Shown piece by piece: positions 1 through 8,138 of a stretch of 64,000 nucleotides of DNA. The stretch covers positions 28,762 to 92,761 of the forward strand of contig JANQEG010000062.1 of assembly GCA_028278505.1 (NCBI GenBank). The letters are read 5' to 3'. This DNA comes from Rhodobiaceae bacterium (GTDB taxonomy: Bacteria; Pseudomonadota; Alphaproteobacteria; Rhizobiales; JAKPQE01). Made by a program: the position numbers and the translations under genes. The notes beneath the pieces were generated by a model. It ran no database searches, had not been told where the DNA came from, and saw only the letters and a program-made list of their open reading frames with translations. Numbering within the stretch: position 1 is the first letter of the stretch; every line of letters begins with the position of its first letter.

Positions 1-692
1 TCGAACGGCTCAAGCGGCACCTGCAGCACCGTCTCGTGGCCCTCCTGGCGGGCCCGCGAAACCCAGCGTCCGAGGCTGTTGCCATAGGGAGCGAACGCAA
101 GGGTCACTTCCGGCGGCAGCAGCCGGATCGCTTCTTGCGTCCCGGTCTGGCTCAGCCCCAGGCCCGACACGATGATGGCGATGCGCGGGGTGCGCGAATC
201 GGCCTCCGGCGCAGGACCGCCATAGACATCCATGGGGCGGCGGCCATCGGCGGCTATGCGCGGCAGCGGACCGTAGCGCGACGCCTCGGTCATCCCCGTT
301 TCCGGGCCGACCGGGATGACCCGGCCGGCGCCGGCGGTCGGGTCGCGGATGACGATGTCGCCATCCGTCGGCGGCGGCGCCGGCGTGCCGGGATTGAGCG
401 CAATGATCTTCGGGCCGCCGGTGGTGGCCGGCTTGTCGGCGGACTGGTCCGGTGCCGCCGGTTGCGGATCGTCGCTTGCGCCAGCAGCGTCTTCTGCCGA
501 CGGCGCCACGGCGACGACGGCGACGGGCTCGCCGCCGTGCGGATCGTCGACGACAATGATCCACGCCACCGCCAGCAGGCCGATGATCAGCAGGAAGCCG
601 CCGAGGGCCGGCACGATGGGTATCCGGCTCAGACGCCGGCCTTGCTCGGGCGCATCTGCACCGAGCGGAGCTGAAAAATCGTCTTCGGCCAC
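1..692 (-). CDS. Divergent polysaccharide deacetylase family protein (YibQ/DUF610-like), 3' end cut by window edge
   Basis: The visible part is 230 codons; the C-terminus lies beyond the left edge. A short acidic cytoplasmic N-terminus is followed by one membrane segment (about residues 24-46, rich in I, L, G, V) and a Pro/Asp/Ala-rich linker. The deacetylase-like domain then begins (RIAIIVSGLGLS, later LPPEVTLAFAPYG), which is characteristic of this degenerate NodB-like family. The start is GTG at 692, because a stop in the same frame lies a few codons upstream. It is the third gene of an envC-ctpA-yibQ operon, 53 bp downstream of ctpA, an order familiar from alphaproteobacteria and suggesting a periplasmic envelope or peptidoglycan role. 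Enzymatic activity is unproven for the family. Confidence 0.85.
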   Translation of the reverse strand, partial: MAEDDFSAPLGADAPEQGRRLSRIPIVPALGGFLLIIGLLAVAWIIVVDDPHGGEPVAVVAVAPSAEDAAGASDDPQPAAPDQSADKPATTGGPKIIALNPGTPAPPPTDGDIVIRDPTAGAGRVIPVGPETGMTEASRYGPLPRIAADGRRPMDVYGGPAPEADSRTPRIAIIVSGLGLSQTGTQEAIRLLPPEVTLAFAPYGNSLGRWVSRARQEGHETVLQVPLEPF

Positions 693-745
693 GATCGCCC
701 GCCGCTATCGATCACCGGAGACGGCCGGGGGTCCGGTCCGTCGGA

Positions 746-2098
746 TCAGTTGGGAACCGCCTGATTCGAACCCGGCGGAAACGCGTTGTTGACCTGGATA
801 CCGCGCAGCAAATCATAGGCGTAGTTGAGCTGCGCATCGTCCTTGGGATCGGGCGGCACATAGGCCGACGAGGCCGAAACCTCGTCCTTTTCGTCGTCCT
901 TGTCCTCGCCCTTGCCTTCAGCCTTCAAATGCCCGCGCAGCGCCGCTTCGCCGCGGCTCTTGTCCTTGCCCTTCAAATCGTCGGGGACATCCTGGATGAC
1001 GACGATATCGGGCTCGATGCCCTTGGCCTGGATGGAGCGGCCGGCGGGCGTGTAATAGCGTGCCGTGGTCAGCCGGATTGCGCCGTTGGGCCCGAGCGGG
1101 ATGATCGTCTGCACCGACCCCTTGCCGAAGCTGCGGCTGCCGAGAACGGTCGCCCGCTGGTGGTCCTGCAGGGCGCCGGCGACGATTTCGGAGGCCGAGG
1201 CCGAGCCGCCATTGACCAGCACGATCACCGGCTTGCCCTTGGCGATGTCGCCGGGCCGGGCGTTGTAGCGCTGGCCCTCCGCCTTCTTGCGGCCGCGGGT
1301 GGAGACGATCTCGCCGCGGTCGAGGAAGGCATCGGATACGGCAATGGCCTGGTCGAGCAGTCCGCCCGGATTGTTGCGCAGATCGACAACGAAGCCCTTC
1401 ATCTCGTCGGCCGGGATTTCCTTGGTCAGCTTGTGGACCGCGGATTTGAGGCCTTCATAGGTCTGCTCGTTGAACTGGGTGATGCGGATATAGCCGATAT
1501 CCTCCTCGCGCCGTTCGCGCACCGAGCGGATGCGGATGACGTCGCGGATGATCTTGATTTCGAGCGGCTCGTCGGCGCCTTTGCGCACCACCGTCAGCGT
1601 GATCGCCGAATTCACCGGTCCGCGCATCCTGTCGACGGCCTGGGACAGGGTGAGGCCCTGGATCTGCTCGCCGTCGAGATGGGTGATGAGGTCGCCGGCC
1701 AGGACGCCTGCGCGCGCCGCCGGCGTGTCATCGATCGGCGAGACCACCTTGACGACGCCGTCCTCCATCGTCACTTCGATGCCGAGCCCGCCGAATTCGC
1801 CGCGGGTCTGCACCTGCATATCGCGGAAATTCTTCGGATTGAGGTAGCTCGAATGGGGATCGAGGCCGCTCAGCATGCCGTTGATCGCCGATTCGATCAG
1901 ATCGGCCTCGTTCGGCTTGTCGATGTAGTCGCTGCGCACCCGCTCGAACACATCGCCGAACAAATTGAGCTGCCGATAGGTCTCGGTATCTGCGGCAACC
2001 GCCGCGCCGCCATAGAACACCTGGCTCTGAGACGCGAGCGCAGCCGCTGCCGCGCCGGCAATGGCGCCGATCAGGAGGAGTGGAATTTTTCTCGTCAT
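746..2098 (-). CDS. ctpA: Carboxy-terminal processing protease CtpA (S41 family)
   Basis: This is a 450-residue periplasmic serine protease that trims C-termini of envelope proteins. A signal peptide or anchor (MTRKIPLLLIGAIAGAAAAA) leads to an N-terminal helical region, a PDZ domain (about 90-170, containing GGLGIEV and GVLAGDLITHLDGE) and the S41 catalytic domain. The Ser-Lys dyad is visible: Ser in NGGSASASEIV (about residue 303) and Lys in SFGKGSVQ (about 328). The C-terminal 70 residues are Lys/Asp/Glu-rich. The ATG overlaps the envC stop as ATGA, indicating translational coupling. Partnership with EnvC, a LytM-type amidase activator, fits peptidoglycan remodelling. Confidence 0.95.
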   Translation of the reverse strand: MTRKIPLLLIGAIAGAAAAALASQSQVFYGGAAVAADTETYRQLNLFGDVFERVRSDYIDKPNEADLIESAINGMLSGLDPHSSYLNPKNFRDMQVQTRGEFGGLGIEVTMEDGVVKVVSPIDDTPAARAGVLAGDLITHLDGEQIQGLTLSQAVDRMRGPVNSAITLTVVRKGADEPLEIKIIRDVIRIRSVRERREEDIGYIRITQFNEQTYEGLKSAVHKLTKEIPADEMKGFVVDLRNNPGGLLDQAIAVSDAFLDRGEIVSTRGRKKAEGQRYNARPGDIAKGKPVIVLVNGGSASASEIVAGALQDHQRATVLGSRSFGKGSVQTIIPLGPNGAIRLTTARYYTPAGRSIQAKGIEPDIVVIQDVPDDLKGKDKSRGEAALRGHLKAEGKGEDKDDEKDEVSASSAYVPPDPKDDAQLNYAYDLLRGIQVNNAFPPGSNQAVPN

Positions 2099-3540
2099 CC
2101 GCGGACTTTCTCCTCAGTCGAACTTGCCCACCAGGGCGACGGATCGATCGATGTCCCGTCTTTCTTGAATTCTACATAAAGCACCGGCTGTCGCGATAGT
2201 ATATTCAGCGCGCCCGCCTGTGCCAGTTTTCGATCTCCCATCGCGGCAACGGGCTCTCCGGCAAGAACGAACTGGCCCAATTGGACGTCGATTCGATCCA
2301 TGCCCGCCAGCACGATATGATATCCGCTGCCGGCATTCAGGATCAATAGCTGCCCGTAGGAGCGGAACGGACCGGCATAAACGACCCAGCCGTCGCTCGG
2401 CGCAACGACGCGGGCACCGGCCCGGGTCGCAATTGAAACCCCCTTGGTCTCGCCGCCGATCCCGTCATCGGCGCCGAACTCCCGCAACATTACGCCCCGC
2501 GCCGGCATAGACAACAGCCCTTTGGCGTTGGCAAAGGGGATCGCCGGCGAAAACCGGCCGGTGTCCTGCAGCGCCGCCACCGAGGCTTGCGTGCTGCCTT
2601 CGGTCGCAGCCGCCGCGGCCGCCTCATCCGCCTTCCTGGCCGCCTCGGCGGCTTCTCTCGCCGCATCGATCTCGGTTTCGAGCCGGGCGATCAAATCTTT
2701 GAGATTGCCGCTCTTCTCCGCCAGAAGCGCTGCCTTGCGGCGTTCTTCGTCGAGCGAGGCGGTGGTGTCCTCCGCGCCTTTGCGCTTTTCGACGATCAGC
2801 CGTTCCAGCCGCACCCGCTCTTCCGCCAGCGCGCCGATTTCGGCCCGCTGCCGGTCGCGCTCCTCGGTCATCTGGCGTTCAAGCGAGACGAGTTCGGCGA
2901 GATCGGCGGCGAGCGCTTCCGCTTCGGCGCGCATTTCCGGCAGCACCGCGTTCAGGAGGATGGCGCTGCGCACCGCGGCAAGGGCATCGTCCGGCCGGGT
3001 GACGAGCGCCGGCGGCGGCTTGCGGCCGATGCGCTGGAGCGCGGCAAGCAGTTCGGCGAGCACGCCGCGCCGGGCGGCGAGCGAGGCGCGGATCCGCGCT
3101 TCGTTCTCGCTCAGCGTATCCAGCCGCCTTTCGGTCGCGCTCGCCTGCTCCTCCAGCATCTGGGTCCGCAGCGCCGTCGTGATCAGCGCCGCATTGATGC
3201 GGGCGCGGTCGTTTTCAAGCGCCTCGATTTCCGCCTCCAGCGCCGCCAGCCGGTCGGCCGAGCGGGCGATATCGTCGACGATCGCCTCAAGTTCGGCCTC
3301 GCGCGCCGCCTTGACCGCGGATATCGCATCGGCGTCGGGCGCCGCCTCGCCGGCCGGCGGGGTGATCGGCGGCGGCACCGATGGCTGCTCGGCCTGAGCG
3401 GTCAGGACCGCGGCAAGAGCGAGGATCAGCGGGACCGTTGTCTTTACGGCGTATCGGAGCACGGGCGGAACCTGCCGGGAAATTCGCGCGAATCGGATAG
3501 CGGAGCCTATGTCGGCTGCGCTTAACGAAGCGTCAACCAT
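2095..3540 (-). CDS. envC: Murein hydrolase activator EnvC-like, coiled coil plus degenerate LytM domain
   Basis: With a start at 3540 the product is 481 residues. It has a hydrophobic export signal (VPLILALAAVLTAQA), a long coiled coil rich in Glu/Arg/Ala (about residues 70-320) and a C-terminal LytM/M23 domain (about 350-475). The M23 zinc ligands are missing: the usual HxG(x)D site reads KGVSIAT and the HxH site reads YHIVLAG. This agrees with EnvC-type activators, which stimulate amidases without hydrolysing murein themselves. An ATG at 3666 is in frame, but the extra 42 residues would run through dispersed-repeat sequence (3606-3646), so the later ATG is preferred. First gene of the envC-ctpA-deacetylase operon. 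Confidence 0.88.
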   Translation of the reverse strand: MVDASLSAADIGSAIRFARISRQVPPVLRYAVKTTVPLILALAAVLTAQAEQPSVPPPITPPAGEAAPDADAISAVKAAREAELEAIVDDIARSADRLAALEAEIEALENDRARINAALITTALRTQMLEEQASATERRLDTLSENEARIRASLAARRGVLAELLAALQRIGRKPPPALVTRPDDALAAVRSAILLNAVLPEMRAEAEALAADLAELVSLERQMTEERDRQRAEIGALAEERVRLERLIVEKRKGAEDTTASLDEERRKAALLAEKSGNLKDLIARLETEIDAAREAAEAARKADEAAAAAATEGSTQASVAALQDTGRFSPAIPFANAKGLLSMPARGVMLREFGADDGIGGETKGVSIATRAGARVVAPSDGWVVYAGPFRSYGQLLILNAGSGYHIVLAGMDRIDVQLGQFVLAGEPVAAMGDRKLAQAGALNILSRQPVLYVEFKKDGTSIDPSPWWASSTEEKVRG

Positions 3541-3605
3541 TCGATCGGCGGATTTTTTGCCTAGGATTTCGGCGATTGTAAGGAATTCAAACGCTTCTGA
3601 ACCCG

Positions 3606-3646
3606 GGTGGACAAAGGCAAGGTCGCGCGATCTAACCATCGCATCA
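3606..3646. repeat. Dispersed repeat fragment upstream of envC
   Basis: These roughly 40 bp share the core GTGGACAAAGGCAAGG and the end ACCATCGCATCA with 49826-49866 in the same orientation. I count about 34 matching positions of 41. It is probably a remnant of a dispersed intergenic element, and it argues against the most upstream envC start. Confidence 0.6.
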
Positions 3647-3810
3647 CCAATGGAACCGATCCGCATTCCGCCGACCGCCCCGCGGTAATCCGATTGCCGT
3701 CGGCGTTTTCGTGTTGCGTCATTGCTGCAGCTTGGCCATAACCGCCGGCAGTGCGCACCGGTCGCGACCGTTTAAGGGGCGGGGGCCCCGCGCCATTCGG
3801 AGGGAAAACC

Positions 3811-5004
3811 ATGTTCGAACAGCTGAGCCCGGCCGCGCCGGACAAGATCCTGGCCCTGATGGCGGAATTCCGCCAGGACGAGCGCAGCGACAAGGTCGAC
3901 CTCGGCGTCGGCATCTATCGCGACGCCGACGGCCGCACGCCTGTGCTGTCGGCCGTCCGCAAAGCCGAGCAGCGTCTCTATGACGCTCAGGACACCAAGG
4001 CCTATGTCGGCATTGCCGGCGATGTCGGTTTCAATGCGGCGATGATCGATCTGGCGCTCGGCGACGCGCTGCCGCGCGAGCGGGTGCGCGGCGCCCAGAC
4101 GCCGGGCGGCTGCGGCGCATTGCGGATCATCGCCGAACTGCTGAACCGCGCCCGCGCCGGCGCCAATGTCTGGCTTTCCGATCCGACCTGGCCCAACCAT
4201 AAGCCGATCCTCGCCGCGGCCGGGCTCGCCACCCGCGATTATCCCTATTTCGATGCGGCGACCGGCAAGGTGAAGTTCGACGAGATGATCGCGGCGCTGT
4301 CGGCGGCACCGGCCGGCGACATCGTGCTCTTGCACGGCTGCTGCCACAACCCGACCGGCGCCAATCTGACCCTTGACGAGTGGCGGGCGCTCGGCGAGGT
4401 GCTCGTCGCGCGCGGCCTCTTTCCCTTCATCGACATGGCCTATCAGGGCTTCGGCGACGGCCTTATTGCCGATGCCGCCGGTGTTCGCCTGCTCGCCGGC
4501 ATGGTGCCGGAGATGGCGGTGGCGGCGTCGTGCTCGAAGAATTTCGGCGTCTATCGCGACCGCGTCGGCTGCGCCATGCTGATCGGCGAGGATGCCGCCA
4601 GGGCCGATCTCGCTTTCGGCCAGATCCAGAGCGTGACCCGCGGCGCCTATTCGATGCCGCCCGATCACGGCGGCGCGGCGGTCCGCATCGTGCTCGAGGA
4701 TGCTGCACTCAGGGCGGACTGGCAGGCCGAGCTTGAGGGCATGCGCACCCGCATGCTGCGCCTGCGCGAGGCGTTCGCCAAGGCGTTGCGCCAACAGACC
4801 AATAGCGACCGCTTCGACTTCCTCGCCGAGCATCGCGGCATGTTCTCGCTGTTGGGCTTGAACGACGCCGAAGTGGCGCGGCTGAAGGCCGAGCACGGCA
4901 TCTACGCCGTCGGGGGCAGCCGCATCAACGTCGCCGGCCTGCCCGAGGATGACCTCGACCGCATCGCCGCGGCGATCGTCGCGGTAACAAGCGCAGCGTC
5001 CTGA
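3811..5004 (+). CDS. Aromatic amino acid / aspartate aminotransferase (class I, TyrB/AspC type)
   Basis: This 397-residue PLP enzyme of the AspC/TyrB subfamily has the N-terminus DKILALMAEFRQDER followed by KVDLGVGIYRD. Other family features are HGCCHNPTGANL (substrate and PLP contacts), FIDMAYQGFGDGL with the PLP-contacting Asp and Tyr, and SCSKNFGVYRDRVG with the Schiff-base Lys. The carboxylate-binding Arg is in GGSRINVAGL. It should move amino groups between 2-oxoglutarate and aspartate or aromatic amino acids in the cytoplasm. The start at 3811 is preceded by GGAGGG at good spacing. It stands alone, divergent from envC, and ends 9 bp from a convergent SDR gene. Specificity (Asp or Phe/Tyr) cannot be settled from motifs alone. 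Confidence 0.9.
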   Translation: MFEQLSPAAPDKILALMAEFRQDERSDKVDLGVGIYRDADGRTPVLSAVRKAEQRLYDAQDTKAYVGIAGDVGFNAAMIDLALGDALPRERVRGAQTPGGCGALRIIAELLNRARAGANVWLSDPTWPNHKPILAAAGLATRDYPYFDAATGKVKFDEMIAALSAAPAGDIVLLHGCCHNPTGANLTLDEWRALGEVLVARGLFPFIDMAYQGFGDGLIADAAGVRLLAGMVPEMAVAASCSKNFGVYRDRVGCAMLIGEDAARADLAFGQIQSVTRGAYSMPPDHGGAAVRIVLEDAALRADWQAELEGMRTRMLRLREAFAKALRQQTNSDRFDFLAEHRGMFSLLGLNDAEVARLKAEHGIYAVGGSRINVAGLPEDDLDRIAAAIVAVTSAAS

Positions 5005-5013
5005 CACCGCGCC

Positions 5014-5736
5014 TCAGATATACTGGCCGCAATCGACCGGCAGCACCTGGCCGGTGATCATGCGGCCGGCGTCCGACGCCAGGAACACGACTGCATTGGC
5101 GATGTCCTTAGGTTCGGCCAGATGCGGCAGCACCGCCTCGGCGAGCGCCTTGTCGCGGAATTCCGCCGGCAGCGCCAGCGCCATCTCGGTCAGCACCATG
5201 CCCGGCGCGACCGCGTTGACGCGCACGCCCTTGCGGCCGAGTTCGCGCGCCGCGGTCTTGGTCAGGCCGATCAGCCCGGCCTTGGAGGCGGCGTAATTGG
5301 CCTGGCCGAACTTGCCGCGCAGCCCGTTGATCGAGGTGATGTTGATAATGGCGCCGCCGCCGGCCGCGATCATGCCCGGCGCCACCGCGCGGATCATGGT
5401 GAAGGCGCCGGTGAGGTTGACATTGAGCACGTCGGCCCAGTCCTCATCGGACATTTTCAACAACGAGCGGTCGCGGGTGATCCCGGCATTGTTGACGAGG
5501 ATCGTCACCGGCTCGGCGATCGCCGCGACCGCCTCGGCGACGGCGTCTGCTTCGGTAATGTTGACCTCGGCGAACGACCGGCAGCAGGCGGGCGCGGTGT
5601 CCGGCGCCTGCGCATCGAGCCCATGAACGGCGGCGCCGGCCGCGTTCAGCCGTTCGGCCACCGCCAGGCCGATGCCGCGGGCAGCGCCGGTGACGATCGC
5701 GGCGCGGCCGTCAAGACCAAAGGCATCGATGCGCAC
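5014..5736 (-). CDS. Short-chain dehydrogenase/reductase (FabG/PhaB-like)
   Basis: A 240-residue classical SDR. The cofactor motif TGAARGIG is at residues 17-24, NNAGITRD in the middle, the catalytic Ser in INITSINGLRG and the catalytic Tyr and Lys in NYAASKAG. The C-terminus ends MITGQVLPVDCGQYI, like FabG (3-oxoacyl-ACP reductase) and PhaB (acetoacetyl-CoA reductase). The INGLRGKFGQANYAASKAG stretch resembles PhaB-type enzymes. No pha or fab genes adjoin it, so the substrate is uncertain. The intergenic DNA upstream (about 5750-5790) is AT-rich and probably holds its promoter. Confidence 0.88.
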   Translation of the reverse strand: MRIDAFGLDGRAAIVTGAARGIGLAVAERLNAAGAAVHGLDAQAPDTAPACCRSFAEVNITEADAVAEAVAAIAEPVTILVNNAGITRDRSLLKMSDEDWADVLNVNLTGAFTMIRAVAPGMIAAGGGAIINITSINGLRGKFGQANYAASKAGLIGLTKTAARELGRKGVRVNAVAPGMVLTEMALALPAEFRDKALAEAVLPHLAEPKDIANAVVFLASDAGRMITGQVLPVDCGQYI

Positions 5737-5889
5737 GGCTCTTGCTCCCCGGTAAAATCAGTATTAAAGTACCGATTTAGGTATTTAGGCGCATGCGGTC
5801 CGGTCTGTCAATCTGGCCCGGCCGGCAAAGCGGCGCAATTCACGATCATGGCCTGCCGGTCCGGCAGGCGGAGACGGGGACCGAAAGCC

Positions 5890-6897
5890 ATGACGAGCGC
5901 GAGCCGGGAGAGCACCGGAGAACTGACCGTGGGACCGCTGACGGCGGAGGATCTGGAACCGGTCGTCGACATCGACCGCAAGGTCACCGGATCGGCGCGG
6001 CGCGCCTTTTTCGAGAAACGGCTGGCCAATGCGCTCGCCGAGCCGAAGGGCTTCATCTACATCGCCGCCCGCAGCGATGACCGTCTCGTCGGCTATGCGC
6101 TGGCGCGGCTGCTCGTCGGCGAGTTCGGCCGCGACGAGAAGATCGTCATTCTCGACGCCATGGCCGTCGATCCCGATCTGCGCCATGGCGGCGTCGGCAC
6201 CGCCCTGCTCGAGGCGGTCGATGAGGTGGCGCGACACAAGGGCGTGCGCGAAATGCAGACACAGGCGCGCTGGACCAATTCCTCGCTGCTGCGCTTCTTC
6301 AACGCCGCCGGTTTCGAGATCGCGCCGCGCATCGTGCTGTCGCGGCCGACCGATGCGCCGCTCGATCTGCCGCAGGTCGAAGATGACGATCTTGAGGCGG
6401 AACCGACCGAGCTCGACTTCTCCTCGCCCGCGGCGGACGATTTCGATGCGCTCGCCCGCGACCGCGTGCCCGTCCGCTCGATGGCGGCGAGCGACCTCGA
6501 TGCCATCGTCACCATTGATTCTCGTGTGACCGGCGGCGAACGCCGCGACTATCTGCACGGAAAACTGACCGAAGCGCTGACCGAATCGAGCGTGCGCGTC
6601 TCGCTGATCGCCGAGATCGACGGCTATCCGGCCGGCTTCATCATGGCCCGGGTCGATTTCGGCGAATTCGGCCGCACCGCGCCGAGCGCGGTGATGGACA
6701 CGCTCGGCGTCGATCCCGAACAGCAGCATCAGGGCGTCGGCATCGCGCTGATGTCGCAACTGCTCGTCAACCTGTCGTCGCTGCGCGTCGAGACCGTGCG
6801 CACCGAGGTCGACTGGAACAATTTCGAACTGCTCGCCTATTTCAGCCGCATCGGCTTTTCGCCGGCCCAGCACATCCCGCTACGGCGCAGCGTCTGA
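5890..6897 (+). CDS. Tandem GNAT-family N-acetyltransferase
   Basis: The product is 335 residues with two consecutive GNAT domains (about 12-155 and 195-335). Each repeats the same layout: an LTAEDLEPVVDIDRKVTGSARR-like opening in the first and MAASDLDAIVTIDSRVTGGERR in the second, then a beta4 strand with VDPDLRHGGVGTALL or VDPEQQHQGVGIALM for acetyl-CoA binding. The two halves evidently arose by internal duplication. The acceptor is unknown. The last 18 bp overlap the convergent aminotransferase gene. The start was chosen because the upstream part of the open frame is antisense to the SDR gene. Confidence 0.82.
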   Translation: MTSASRESTGELTVGPLTAEDLEPVVDIDRKVTGSARRAFFEKRLANALAEPKGFIYIAARSDDRLVGYALARLLVGEFGRDEKIVILDAMAVDPDLRHGGVGTALLEAVDEVARHKGVREMQTQARWTNSSLLRFFNAAGFEIAPRIVLSRPTDAPLDLPQVEDDDLEAEPTELDFSSPAADDFDALARDRVPVRSMAASDLDAIVTIDSRVTGGERRDYLHGKLTEALTESSVRVSLIAEIDGYPAGFIMARVDFGEFGRTAPSAVMDTLGVDPEQQHQGVGIALMSQLLVNLSSLRVETVRTEVDWNNFELLAYFSRIGFSPAQHIPLRRSV

Positions 6898-8094
6898 GCC
6901 TTCGGCCACGCCTTTCTCGGCGCGGCGGCCGAGCCAGCGCATCAGCCGTTCGGCGGCGATCTCCAGGCCCTCGCGCTGGCGGCCGAAGCAGATGCGCATG
7001 AAACCGGCGCCGGCGGCGCCGAAGGTCGGCCCCGGGGCCAGGCCGATATTGGCCTCGTCGACGAGCTTGAGGCCGAGCCTGGCGGTGTCGGGCTCGCCGT
7101 CGATCCCGAAAAACAGGTAGAAGGCGCCCTCCGGCCAGGCGAAGCGCGCGGCGCCGCTCTTTTCCAGGACGCTGCAGAAGATCTCGCGGCCGGCGCGGGC
7201 GCGGGCGAGCTGTTCGGCCATGAACGGTTCGCCGTCGTCGAGCGCGGCGATCGCGCCGCGCTGCGTAAACACCGGCACGCCCGAGGTCGAATTCTGGATG
7301 AGGTTCTCGATTGTGTTGCCGATTTCCGGCGGCGCCCCCATCCAGCCGACCCGCCATCCGGTCATCGCCCAGTTCTTCGAGAACGTGTTGACGTAAAGGA
7401 TGCGGTCGTCATCGGCGGCGATGTCGAAGAAGGACGGCGCCCGTGCGCCCTTGTAGTAGAACCGGGCATAGACCTCATCGGCGATGATCCATAAGCCCCG
7501 CTCGCGGGCAAAGCGCAGGATTTCCGAAAGCTCGTCGGTCGTCGCCGTCCAGCCGGTCGGATTGCACGGCGTGTTGACGAAGATCGCCTTTGTCCGCGGC
7601 CCGCAGGCGGCGAAAACGTCGTCGAGGTCAAGCCGCCAGCCGTCATTGCCGAGCCGCATCCCGATCTCGACCGGCCGCGCCCCGCTGACGGTGAGCGCGG
7701 CCATGATGTTCGGCCAGGCCGGCGTCGGCACGACGACCTCGTCGCCGCTGCCCGCAACCAGTTGCACGGCGATCTGGATCGCCTGCATGCCGGACCCGGT
7801 GACGAAGAACTGGTCCGGCGAAAACGGCCGGTCGTAGAGGCGCCGATGATAGCGGACCAGCGCCTGGCGCAGTTCGGGAATGCCGCCCTGATGGGTGTAG
7901 AAGGTCTCGCCGGCGCGCAAGGACGCGATCGCCGGTTCGCAGATGAAGTCCGGTGTCGGCAGATCGCCCTCGCCGGCCCACAGCGCGATCAGGCCGTCGC
8001 GGCCGCGGCCGTATTCCATCACTTCGACGATGCCGGAATTCGGCACTTCGCGGGCTTCGCGGCGCAGCGCGCCGATGAGGGTGTCAGGCATCAT
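6880..8094 (-). CDS. PLP-dependent aminotransferase, class I/II
   Basis: A 404-residue fold-type I aminotransferase. Visible landmarks are the N-terminal IALWAGEGDLPTPDFI, FVTGSGMQAIQIAVQLVAG, the FVNTPCNPTGWTAT segment, IIADEVYARFYY, the Schiff-base Lys in NTFSKNWAMTGWRVGW, and the terminal FGRQREGLEIAAERL segment carrying the carboxylate Arg. It resembles bacterial aspartate/alanine-type transaminases. Two adjacent ATG codons (8094, 8091) are possible starts. Its 3' end overlaps the tandem GNAT gene. The exact amino donor is not deducible. Confidence 0.85.
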   Translation of the reverse strand: MMPDTLIGALRREAREVPNSGIVEVMEYGRGRDGLIALWAGEGDLPTPDFICEPAIASLRAGETFYTHQGGIPELRQALVRYHRRLYDRPFSPDQFFVTGSGMQAIQIAVQLVAGSGDEVVVPTPAWPNIMAALTVSGARPVEIGMRLGNDGWRLDLDDVFAACGPRTKAIFVNTPCNPTGWTATTDELSEILRFARERGLWIIADEVYARFYYKGARAPSFFDIAADDDRILYVNTFSKNWAMTGWRVGWMGAPPEIGNTIENLIQNSTSGVPVFTQRGAIAALDDGEPFMAEQLARARAGREIFCSVLEKSGAARFAWPEGAFYLFFGIDGEPDTARLGLKLVDEANIGLAPGPTFGAAGAGFMRICFGRQREGLEIAAERLMRWLGRRAEKGVAEGSDAAP

Positions 8095-8138
8095 GTTCGA
8101 AAACCCCTCAAACTGCTTTGTCCGTTGGGGAAAAGACG

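Noticed and set aside
760-775. Second GGGTTCGAATC string
   Set aside because: It encodes Pro-Gly-Ser-Asn near the CtpA C-terminus; no tRNA fold.
3541-3666. Upstream extension of envC
   Set aside because: It covers dispersed-repeat DNA and would place 42 residues before a normal EnvC N-terminus.
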